Part shown: in pieces, positions 1 to 5,903 of the stretch | Layout: the number at the start of each line of letters is the position of its first letter | Position numbering within the stretch: the first letter of the stretch is position 1 | Assembly: GCA_003223675.1 (NCBI GenBank) | Contig: QHVW01000963.1 | Coordinates: forward strand, 1 to 9,699 | From: Acidobacteriota bacterium | GTDB lineage: Bacteria; Acidobacteriota; Thermoanaerobaculia; Multivoradales; UBA5704 | Reading direction: 5' to 3' | DNA: 9,699 bases | Notes under the pieces: generated by a model | The model's input: the letters and a program-made list of their open reading frames with translations, nothing else | What the model was told of the DNA's origin: nothing | Databases searched by the model: none | Made by a program: the position numbers and the translations under genes

Positions 1-165
1 AAGCTCACGACGTCCAAGTACGCGAAGATCGCCAAGTGCTCCCAGGACACCGCCCTGCGGGACATCCTGCCGCTCGTCGAGAGTGGGATCCTCGTCCGCA
101 ACCCGGAAGGCGGGCGCAGCACCAGCTATTCCCTCGCGCCGGAATCGGTGAGCCGGACATCCTAG
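1..165 (+). CDS. Fic-family protein, C-terminal fragment (5' end outside window)
   Basis: Reading frame 1 is open from the first base to a TAG at 163-165 and gives 54 residues, with no start because the gene begins upstream of the window. The residues KYAKIAKCSQDTALRDI followed by LVESGIL and GGRSTSY match the C-terminal winged-helix-like segment typical of Fic proteins of the DUF4172/Fic type, where this tail follows the AMP-transferase core. The catalytic HPFxxGNGR motif would lie upstream and cannot be seen, so enzymatic activity is not testable here. Fic proteins usually transfer AMP to hydroxyl side chains of target proteins. The gene converges on the secreted-protein gene at 269-619, with a hairpin repeat between them. 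The family call rests on recognising this tail from memory. Confidence 0.72.
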   Translation, partial: KLTTSKYAKIAKCSQDTALRDILPLVESGILVRNPEGGRSTSYSLAPESVSRTS

Positions 166-206
166 GGGAAGGGCCGCTAGGAGAACAGGGAGAATGCAGG
201 CTTTGA

Positions 207-250
207 GCCCCCTCTCTCCCAGACGGTGGGGAGGCGGGGAGAGAGGGGGC
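207..250. repeat. Intergenic inverted repeat, possible bidirectional terminator
   Basis: The arms 207-220 (GCCCCCTCTCTCCC) and 237-250 (GGGAGAGAGGGGGC) are perfect 14-bp reverse complements around a 16-nt loop. A further GAGCCC at 205-210 and GGGCTC at 260-265 could pair in an alternative fold. It fills the gap between two convergent genes (Fic tail and the - strand secreted protein), so it could end transcription from both sides, although there is no T-tract. The composition (C/T-rich arm, G/A-rich arm, then AGGGGGTGAGGG) resembles dispersed intergenic palindromes of many environmental bacteria. Only one copy is visible here, so membership of such a family is inference. Confidence 0.5.
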
Positions 251-268
251 AGGGGGTGAGGGCTCGCT

Positions 269-619
269 CTAGTCAACCCGGATGATCGTCTTGATGTTGT
301 CTCCCCTGAAGCCGTCGTCGACGCACTGGCCGGTGCTGGTGGCGAAGCCCAGCGTCTCCCAGCCCGGCGGGGTGGGCTGGTCGGCGCAGACGGTCATCGC
401 CGAGCCGACCGACTTGTTGGTATAGGGCTCCAGGATCCAGGCGTTGCCACCGCAGTCGGAGGGGCTGGTGCTGGCGTCGACCTTGATCCAACCCACGGGA
501 ATCTTCTTCTCGGGGCAGACGAGCTGCCGGGTCATGATCTGCGCCGGTGCTTCCGTCACCAGGACCAGGACGCAGGCGAGTGTCAGGAGAGCGAGCCGGA
601 TGACGTGATGCCGTTTCAT
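269..619 (-). CDS. Small secreted protein with duplicated C-x8-W-x11-C motif, function unknown
   Basis: The protein is 116 residues and I do not recognise its family. The start is placed at the ATG at 619 rather than the one at 637 because GGAGGACATC immediately precedes it, an excellent Shine-Dalgarno sequence with proper spacing. Residues 1-26 form a signal peptide: MKRHH, a hydrophobic stretch (about 8-22), then APA before Q27 as a likely signal peptidase I site. The mature part contains two copies of one unit: Cys35...P41-x-GW44...Cys56 and Cys78...P84-P-GW87...Cys99. Spacing is identical (C to W 9, C to C 21, period 43). The four mature cysteines suggest two disulfides, which fits an extracytoplasmic location. 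It stands alone, divergent from ribH and convergent with the Fic gene. Confidence 0.8.
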   Translation of the reverse strand: MKRHHVIRLALLTLACVLVLVTEAPAQIMTRQLVCPEKKIPVGWIKVDASTSPSDCGGNAWILEPYTNKSVGSAMTVCADQPTPPGWETLGFATSTGQCVDDGFRGDNIKTIIRVD

Positions 620-683
620 GATGTCCTCCTTCCTCATCCTTCACGCCTCAGCCTGAAGAGGTGCAAATGTCCGGCCAATCTCC

Positions 684-689
684 TATACT
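684..689 (+). promoter_or_regulatory. Possible -10 element upstream of ribH
   Basis: TATACT differs from the TATAAT consensus at one position and lies in the divergent gap between the secreted-protein gene and ribH. A start site near 696 would leave about 19 nt before the TTG at 715. The hexamer 17 bp upstream (GTGCAA) matches only half of TTGACA, so the -35 is weak and the call is tentative. I saw no FMN riboswitch in this gap, and it is too short to hold one. Confidence 0.3.
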
Positions 690-714
690 TCCCGCGCCTT
701 TGAAGAGCACTGCC

Positions 715-1203
715 TTGAGCGAGATCCGAGAGACAAGAGGGGCCCTGAGCGGCGCCGGGCGCAGGTTCGGCATCGTCGCGTCCCGGTTCAATTCCCGTCT
801 CGGCGACCTGCTGGTGGCGGGGGCGGTCGACTGCCTGCGCCGGCACGGGGTCGAGCCGGGGGACATCCATCTCGTGTCGGTCCCCGGCGCCTGGGAGATC
901 CCGCAGGCGCTGGAGGAGCTGGCGGTGGCCGGCAAGGTCGACGGCCTGGTGGCGATCGGGGTCGTCATCCGGGGGGAGACCCCCCATTTCGACTACATCT
1001 GCGCGCAGGCGAGCCGCGGCATCGCGGCGGTCGCCGAGCGGCACCGGATCCCGGTGGGATTCGGTCTCCTGACCTGCGACAGCTCGGAGCAGGCGGCGGA
1101 GCGGGCGGGCGGCAAGGCCGGCAACAAGGGTTGGGACGCGGCGCTCGCGGCGCTGGAGATGACCGACCTCTTCGCCCGGCTGCGGGACGCCGCCGGGCGC
1201 TAG
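715..1203 (+). CDS. ribH: 6,7-dimethyl-8-ribityllumazine synthase
   Basis: RibH condenses 5-amino-6-ribitylaminouracil with 3,4-dihydroxy-2-butanone 4-phosphate, the penultimate step of riboflavin synthesis, usually as a cytoplasmic icosahedral or pentameric assembly. With the TTG start the protein has 162 residues, normal for the family. Visible motifs are RFGIVASRFN (17-26), PGAWEIP (57-63, substrate binding), RGETPHFDY (86-94) with catalytic His91, and AGNKGWDAALAALEM (135-149). The frame is open further up, with an ATG at 667 preceded by GAGGTG. I prefer 715 because residues encoded by 667-714 use AT-ending codons (about half GC at third positions), do not resemble RibH, and would overlap the TATACT element; GAAGAG lies 7 nt before the TTG. 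It is followed by nusB after 121 nt, a very common pairing. Confidence 0.95.
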   Translation: MSEIRETRGALSGAGRRFGIVASRFNSRLGDLLVAGAVDCLRRHGVEPGDIHLVSVPGAWEIPQALEELAVAGKVDGLVAIGVVIRGETPHFDYICAQASRGIAAVAERHRIPVGFGLLTCDSSEQAAERAGGKAGNKGWDAALAALEMTDLFARLRDAAGR

Positions 1204-1259
1204 CGGACGGGTCCGGCCCGCGGCTATCATCCCGGGCACAAGCATTGCGGACACGAGCG

Positions 1260-1281
1260 GCCGCCCCCGGGGCGGCTCTTT
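1260..1281 (+). terminator. GC-rich hairpin between ribH and nusB, weak terminator candidate
   Basis: GCCGCCCC (1260-1267) and GGGGCGGC (1269-1276) are reverse complements separated by one base, so about seven pairs can form with a minimal loop, followed by TCTTT. The T-run is short and ribH-nusB are commonly co-transcribed, so this may be an attenuating hairpin or simply chance in GC-rich DNA. The rest of the 1204-1324 gap shows nothing else I can support. Confidence 0.22.
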
Positions 1282-1324
1282 CGTCCATGACGTATTTCCA
1301 CTGGGGTCTTTGAGGCGAGGTTCC

Positions 1325-1837
1325 ATGACGGCAGGAAAGCGGCGAATGGCGCGGGAGATGGCGATCCAGATGCTCTACCAGAGCGACTTGGGCGGCAGCC
1401 CGCTGCCCCACATCTTCAACACGTTCGATCTCTCGGAATATCTGGCCCGCGAGGCCGCTTCCGAGGAGAAGAAGCGGGCATTGCCCACACCCGAGGACCG
1501 GGAGGATTTCAGCCAGCGCAAGAAGCGGGTCAACGAGGCCTTCGAGTACGCCCAGATGCTGGTCCGCGGCACGGTCGACAACCGCGAGCGGATCGACGAC
1601 CTGATCCGCAGCCAGGCCGACAACTGGCGGCTGGAGCGGATGCCGCCGGTGGACCGCAACATCCTGCGCCTGGCCGTCTTCGAGATGCTCCACGAGCGGG
1701 ACACTCCCAAGCTCGTGGTGCTCGACGAGGCCATCGAGCTGGCCAAGAAGTTCGGCTCCGAGCAGTCCGGCCGCTTCGTCAACGGCCTGTTGGACGGCCT
1801 GCTGAAGCAGCACACCTTCCCGGGCAGCCTGACCTGA
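1325..1837 (+). CDS. nusB: Transcription antitermination factor NusB
   Basis: NusB pairs with S10 (NusE) and binds boxA RNA in the antitermination complex that supports full-length rRNA transcription. The start is the ATG at 1325, preceded by GAGGCGAGG; a TTG at 1310 in frame is less likely. The 170-residue product shows the family blocks: basic N-terminus with RMAREMAIQMLYQSD (7-21), then WRLERMPPVDRNILRLAVFE (101-120) and DEAIELAKKFG (134-144) continuing to FVNGLLDGLL (151-160). Residues about 30-68 are a charged insertion (SEEKKRALPTPEDRED and neighbours) that puts the protein at the long end of the family (usually about 130-160). The gene lies 25 nt upstream of leuS and probably shares a transcript with it. 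Confidence 0.96.
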   Translation: MTAGKRRMAREMAIQMLYQSDLGGSPLPHIFNTFDLSEYLAREAASEEKKRALPTPEDREDFSQRKKRVNEAFEYAQMLVRGTVDNRERIDDLIRSQADNWRLERMPPVDRNILRLAVFEMLHERDTPKLVVLDEAIELAKKFGSEQSGRFVNGLLDGLLKQHTFPGSLT

Positions 1838-1862
1838 CCCGCGGCGTGGAGAGAGCAGGGAG

Positions 1863-4036
1863 ATGAGCAATCCATACGACCACAAGGCCGTCGAGGCCAA
1901 ATGGCAGGACCGCTGGGAGAAGACCCGCGCGGCCGAGGTGGACCTGCGCCGGTCCCAGGACAAGTACTACATGCTGATGATGTTCCCCTACCCGTCGGGG
2001 GACCGCCTCCACGTCGGCCACGGGCGCAACTACATCCTCGGCGACGCCCTCTACCGCTACCTGCGGATGAACGGCAAGCGGGCCCTGAAGACTGGACGCT
2101 GGGCAACATCAAGGTGATGAAGGAGCAGTTCCGGCGCTGGGGGATCCTCTACGACTGGTCGAAGGAGATCGCCTCCTGCTTCCCCGACTACTACCGCTGG
2201 AACCAGTGGCTGTTCCTGCGCATGCTGGAGAAGGGGTTGGCCTACAAGAAGATGGCGCCGGTCAACTGGTGCCCGAGCTGCCGGACCGTGCTCGCCAACG
2301 AGCAGGTGGTCGACGGCGCCTGCGAGCGCTGCGGCACGCCGGTGGTCCAGAAGGACCTCGAGCAGTGGTTCTTCCGCATCACCGGCTACGCCGACCGCCT
2401 GCTGGAGGGGCTGGACCGGCTGGAGGGGTGGCCCGAGAAGGTCAAGGTGATGCAGCGCAACTGGATCGGCCGCTCCGAGGGAGCGGAGATCCGCTTCGTC
2501 ATTCCCTCCCTGGGCGAGACGGTCACCGTGTTCACCACGCGGCCGGATACGCTCCACGGCGCCACCTTCCTGGTGCTCGCCCCCGAGCATCCGTTCAGTG
2601 CGAGGCTGATCGACGGCCATCCGGACCGGGCGGAAATCGCGGCCTGGATCGAGGCAGTGCGCAACACGCCGCGCATCCAGCGCTCGGCCGAAGAGACCCC
2701 CAACTCTTCGGCCGAGCGCTGGATGCGCGGCGTGTTGCGCACTGCCTCGATCCAGGCCGCGATTTCCGCCCGGTCCGGATGGCCGTCGATCAGCCTCGCA
2801 CTGAACGGATGCTCGGGGGCGAGCACCAGGAAGGTGGCGCCGTGGACGGCCCGGAGACGATCGGCCGCTTCATCGCCTGGATCGAGCAGAACGGCTGGGG
2901 CAAGGGGCAGGTGGCGCTCCGCCTGCGCGACTGGCTGATCTCGCGCCAGCGCTACTGGGGGACCCCCATCCCGGTCCTCTACTGCGAGAAGGACGGCATG
3001 GTGCCGGTGCCGGACGACCAGCTTCCGGTCGAGCTGCCGTACGACGTCGAATTCACCGGCCGCGAGGGGAACCCGCTGTCGCGCTCGAAATCGTTCGTCG
3101 AAGCCAAGTGTCCCAAGTGCGGCGGCCCCGCCCGGCGCGAGACCGACACCATGGACACCTTCGTCGACAGCTCCTGGTACTACCTGCGGTACCTCTCGCC
3201 GCGCGACGAGGCGCGGATGTTCGACCCCGAGATCGCCGGCCGCTGGATGCCGGTCGACCAGTACATCGGCGGCATCGAGCACGCCATCCTCCACCTGCTC
3301 TACGCGCGGTTCATTTGCAAAGTGCTGCACGACTTCGGGCTGGTGGGCGTCGAGGAGCCGTTCCAGAACCTGTTCAACCAGGGGATGATCACCCGCTTCT
3401 CGGAGAAGTCCGGACGGGTGGAGAAGATGTCGAAGTCGCGCGGCAACACGGTCTCGCCGGACGAGCTGATCGCGGAGATGGGGGCCGACACCGAGCGCGT
3501 CTACACCCTCTTCGTCGGGCCGCCCGAGAAGGAGGCCGAGTGGAGCGGCGAGGCGGTCTCGGGGGCCTACCGTTTCCTGACTCGGGTCTGGCGGCTGCTG
3601 GAGCGCCTCCCAGAGGCGCCGCCCACGGCGCCTGCCGACGCTGCGCTGGAGCGCGACACGCACGCCGCCATCCAGCGGGTGACGCAGAGCTTCCAGCGCT
3701 TCTCCTTCAACACTGCGGTGGCGGCGCTGATGGAGCTGTCGAACAGCCTGGGAAAGGCCCTGGAGGAGAAGACCGCCTCGCGGCTGCGCTGCGAGCAGGC
3801 GTTCGACGCGCTGGTCCAGCTCCTGCACCCCCCGCGAGCGCATCCACCTGGTCGTCCAGGTGGACGGCAAGCTGCGCGACCGGGTGGAGGTGGACGCCAC
3901 GGCCGATGAAAAGCAAGTGCGCGAGACGGTGCTGGCCAGCCCCAAGGTGGTCGAGCACCTGGCCGGACGCGAGGTGGCCAAGGCCGTCCTGGTGCCGGGA
4001 CGGCTGATCAACCTGGTGACGAGGAAGTCCGCATGA
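1863..4036 (+). pseudogene. leuS: Leucyl-tRNA synthetase, broken into three frames
   Basis: LeuRS charges tRNA-Leu with leucine and hydrolyses mischarged products in its CP1 editing domain. Recognisable parts occur in order, in three reading frames. The start at 1863 gives MSNPYDHKAVEAKW and the HVGH signature (2010-2021). From 2087 another frame continues with EDWTLGNIKVMKEQ, a zinc-ribbon segment with CPSC and CERC, and the editing-domain TTRPDT (2534-2551). From 2842 a third frame resumes with DGPETIGRF, RDWLISRQRYWG, a second CPKC segment and the catalytic KMSKS (3424-3438). From about 3830 the second frame returns for the C-terminal domain, ending at TGA 4034-4036 with ATGA overlap to lptE. 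Missing relative to normal LeuRS: the MGWDAFGLPAEN block, the editing core with its YGTGA and PAHD motifs, and the APHLAEELW region. Codon choice and motifs are otherwise intact, so decay is very recent or the sequence is artefactual. Confidence 0.9.
2553..2846. repeat. Perfect 143-bp inverted repeat with 8-nt loop inside leuS
   Basis: By base-by-base comparison, 2553-2695 and 2704-2846 are exact reverse complements, separated by ACCCCCAA at 2696-2703. The left arm is genuine leuS sequence in frame (GATFLVLAPEHPFSARL and onward, just after TTRPDT). The right arm is the same DNA inverted and encodes nothing sensible in the leuS direction. Downstream, leuS resumes with VDGPETIGRF from 2842, beyond where the editing core should be. 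No transposase or target duplication is present. The pattern (copy the opposite strand back for 143 nt, then return) is that of a double template switch. The right boundary shares GTGGA with the resumed leuS sequence, a possible microhomology. Confidence 0.95.
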
Positions 4037-4563
4037 GCATGAAGAAGACGCTTCTTTCCGGGGCTCTCGGGGCCCTCCTGCTCGCCTTGACCGGCTGTGG
4101 CTATGCGCTGGTGGGGCGCAGCGCCAACATCCCGGTCGACGTCAAGGCGGTCTACCTGCAGCCGCTGACCAACCAGACCCAGCGGCAGCAGGTGGAGCAG
4201 TCACTCACCCAGGCGATCGCCACCGAGCTGGTGACCCGGCAGCGCTTCGCCCTGGTGGGGAGCGAGACCCAGGCGAACGCCGAGATCGTGGGCGCGGTGA
4301 CCGGCTTCACGGTGACCCCGGTGACCTTCGACCAGACCGGCCGCGCCAACGAGTACGAGATCGCCATCACCGCCCAGATCACCTTCAAGCGGACGGGGAC
4401 GGAAGGGAAGGTGATCTGGCGAAGCGACCGCTACACCTTCCGGGAGAACTACCCCCTCGATCCCACCGCCGCCAACTTCGTCGACCTGGAGAACGAGACG
4501 ATCGACAAGGCGTCGAAGCGGTTCGCGCAGACGCTGGTGACGGATCTGCTGGAGGGGTTCTAA
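4033..4563 (+). CDS. lptE: LPS-assembly lipoprotein LptE
   Basis: LptE is an outer-membrane lipoprotein that plugs the LptD barrel and helps deliver LPS to the outer leaflet. The 176-residue product starts at the ATG at 4033, with GAGGAAG 5 nt upstream. A second ATG at 4039 is possible. The N-terminus has two lysines, a hydrophobic stretch and the lipobox LTGC (19-22), so Cys22 is lipidated; Gly at +2 favours outer-membrane sorting by the E. coli rule. After it, GYALVGR and the pattern of alternating strands with PLTNQT (47-52) match the LptE/RlpB family. Start and leuS stop overlap as ATGA, indicating translational coupling. The leuS-lptE order is the same as in E. coli, which supports the call since the family is poorly conserved in sequence. 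Confidence 0.87.
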   Translation: MSMKKTLLSGALGALLLALTGCGYALVGRSANIPVDVKAVYLQPLTNQTQRQQVEQSLTQAIATELVTRQRFALVGSETQANAEIVGAVTGFTVTPVTFDQTGRANEYEIAITAQITFKRTGTEGKVIWRSDRYTFRENYPLDPTAANFVDLENETIDKASKRFAQTLVTDLLEGF

Positions 4564-4572
4564 GCCGATTTT

Positions 4573-4662
4573 GTAGGGGCGGCCCTGTGTGGCCGCCCTG
4601 GGTGGGGGATAGGCGGGCTGGGCACACCTCCGCCCAGGGCGGCCACACAGGGCCGCCCCTAC
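4573..4662. repeat. Nested palindromic intergenic repeat between lptE and rpsT
   Basis: The outer arms 4573-4602 and 4633-4662 are perfect 30-bp reverse complements. Each arm is itself a hairpin: GGGCGGCC (4577-4584) with GGCCGCCC (4591-4598) around CTGTGT, and GGGCGGCC (4637-4644) with GGCCGCCC (4651-4658) around ACACAG. The DNA can therefore form either one long stem or two small ones. It lies just after the stops of two convergent genes, where it could act as a bidirectional terminator. The GTAGGGGCGGCC...GGCCGCCCCTAC style is familiar from dispersed non-autonomous repeats in environmental genomes. No direct target duplication is evident, so mobility is inference. Confidence 0.8.
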
Positions 4663-4682
4663 GAAGGCATGCCTGAACGGGG

Positions 4683-4952
4683 TTATTTACCGCCGAGAGC
4701 GGCGACCTTCTGGGCCAGGCGGGACTTGTAGCGCGAGGCGGTGTTCGTGTGGATGACCCTCTTCTGGGCCGTCTTGTCGATCACGCTCAGCGTCTCCGGC
4801 AGGATCTCCTGCGCCCGGGTGGCGTCGCCGCTGGCGACCGCGGTGCGCAGCTTCTTGATCGCCGTGCGCAGGGTGGAGCGTTGCGCGCGGTTCCGCTCCC
4901 GCGCCTTGATGTTCTGACGGTTCCGCTTCTCAGCCGACTTGGTGTTCGCCAT
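4683..4952 (-). CDS. rpsT: 30S ribosomal protein S20 (bS20)
   Basis: S20 binds 16S rRNA early in 30S assembly as a bundle of long helices. The 89-residue product is full length for the family (about 85-90). It begins MANTKSAEKRNRQN, continues with the highly basic helix RERNRAQRSTLRTAIKKLR, and ends with TASRYKSRLAQKVAAL, all standard S20 features. AAGGAAAT directly precedes the ATG at 4952 as ribosome binding site. Although on the same strand as the Tol-Pal operon, it is separated from cpoB by a strong intrinsic terminator, so it should have its own promoter within about 4960-5010; I could not identify convincing -35/-10 boxes there. Its downstream end faces lptE across the nested repeat. 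Confidence 0.98.
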   Translation of the reverse strand: MANTKSAEKRNRQNIKARERNRAQRSTLRTAIKKLRTAVASGDATRAQEILPETLSVIDKTAQKRVIHTNTASRYKSRLAQKVAALGGK

Positions 4953-5007
4953 ATTTCCTTCGTCGCTCTCGCTGGGTCGTAGGTTGTCGTTTGCCCTGAA
5001 TACCTAG

Positions 5008-5034
5008 AAAAACGAAGTCGCACCGAAGTGCGAC
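5008..5034 (-). terminator. Intrinsic terminator of the Tol-Pal operon with UUCG tetraloop
   Basis: On the - strand, GTCGCAC (5034-5028), loop TTCG (5027-5024) and GTGCGAC (5023-5017) form a 7-bp stem closed by the extra-stable C(UUCG)G tetraloop, followed by TTCG and a run of five T (5012-5008). It lies 7 nt past the cpoB stop, exactly where the operon should end, and isolates rpsT from read-through. Confidence 0.9.
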
Positions 5035-5040
5035 GGGGTT

Positions 5041-5901
5041 TTATAGCATCCCGCCCTGCCGCGCGTCAACCCCGATCTCGCGCAGCCGCTGCCGCGCGAG
5101 GTTGGCCTCGTCGCTGGTGGGGTACTGCCGGACGACGTGCTGGAGCTGCACCACCCCCTGCGAGCGCTCGCCCAGCTCCAGGTAGGAGTACCCCTTCTTG
5201 AGCAGCGCGCTGGGCACCTTGTCCCCCTTGGGATAGCGGGTCAGCACCAGGTCGAACTGCTCGATGGCCTGCCGGAAGCGCCGCTGCCGGTAGTAGGACT
5301 CGCCGATCCAGTAGGCGGCGTTGTCCGACAGGTCGGTGTTGGGGAAGTTCGTCAGGTACTCCTGGAACTCGCGCGTGGCGATGTCGAAGCTCCCCTTGAG
5401 GTAGTCGTTGTAGGCCGCGTCGTAGAGGCTTTTGGGGTCGATCCCCGCCCCGGAGCCGCCCGCGGCCTGCGGCTGCTGCGGCGGCGGGGGAGCGGCGGCG
5501 CCCTCCGGCGGGGCCGGGGCGGGCGCGGCCTGCTGGCGGAAACCCTTCAGCTCCTGGTTGGTGGCGGCGATCTGCTGCGAGAGCTGGGCGAGGCGGTAGT
5601 TGGTGTCCTCCAGCTTCGCCTGCAGGGCCTCGATCTGGCCCGACAGGTCCTGGAGCTTGACCCGCATGTCGGCCTCGGTCTTGAGCAGGCCCTGCATCTG
5701 CTGGCCGACGTCGGTCTGGAGGTTGGCCACCTCCTGCTTGCTGGGGGCCTCCTGGGCCTGCTTCTGGAGCTGCAGCATCTGCCGCTGGATGTCCGAGAGC
5801 TGCGATTGCAGCCCCTCGATGTCCTGGGACGAGACGCACCCCGCGGCGGCGAGCGCCACCGCGAGAAAGCCGGCGAGGGGGAGGGTATGCAGCCGCTTCA
5901 T
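5041..5901 (-). CDS. cpoB: Tol-Pal accessory protein CpoB (YbgF), predicted lipoprotein with TPR repeats
   Basis: CpoB links Tol-Pal driven outer-membrane constriction to septal peptidoglycan synthesis in E. coli. The 286-residue product starts at the ATG at 5901, 2 nt after the pal stop; the frame is open further upstream but that part is an antisense-like shadow of pal. Visible parts: signal with lipobox AAGC (19-22), so it is probably a lipoprotein; a Gln-rich heptad coiled coil at about 26-122 (trimerisation region); an Ala/Pro/Gly linker at about 123-152; and a TPR domain at about 155-280, with LYDAAYNDYLKGSFDIA, AAYWIGESYYRQRRFRQAI and YPKGDKVPSALLKKGYSYLE-type repeats. E. coli CpoB is a soluble periplasmic protein, so the lipobox is a difference. 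It is the last gene of the operon. Confidence 0.93.
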   Translation of the reverse strand: MKRLHTLPLAGFLAVALAAAGCVSSQDIEGLQSQLSDIQRQMLQLQKQAQEAPSKQEVANLQTDVGQQMQGLLKTEADMRVKLQDLSGQIEALQAKLEDTNYRLAQLSQQIAATNQELKGFRQQAAPAPAPPEGAAAPPPPQQPQAAGGSGAGIDPKSLYDAAYNDYLKGSFDIATREFQEYLTNFPNTDLSDNAAYWIGESYYRQRRFRQAIEQFDLVLTRYPKGDKVPSALLKKGYSYLELGERSQGVVQLQHVVRQYPTSDEANLARQRLREIGVDARQGGML

Positions 5902-5903
5902 GA

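Noticed and set aside
667..714. N-terminal extension of RibH from the ATG at 667
   Set aside because: Codon use is unlike the gene body, the residues do not match RibH, and it overlaps a -10-like TATACT. GAGGTG before 667 keeps it possible.
2553..2846. Palindrome considered as terminal inverted repeats of an insertion sequence or MITE
   Set aside because: The left arm is genuine leuS coding sequence in frame, the spacer is 8 nt, and there is no transposase and no target duplication.
2087..3835. Programmed frameshifting in leuS
   Set aside because: Conserved residues are absent at each break, so a frameshift alone would not restore LeuRS, and no slippery-site arrangement is needed to explain the data.
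2386..4011. A 541-codon open frame on the - strand opposite leuS
   Set aside because: It is an antisense shadow produced by high GC. Its translation is low-complexity Arg/Leu/Val/His-rich sequence with no motif, while the + strand shows clear LeuRS blocks.
2779..4036. A split LeuRS with a separate second subunit (as in Aquifex), starting at the ATG at 2779
   Set aside because: The ATG lies in the inverted arm with no convincing ribosome binding site. Its first residues are antisense-derived, the editing core is missing rather than split, and two other frame breaks remain.
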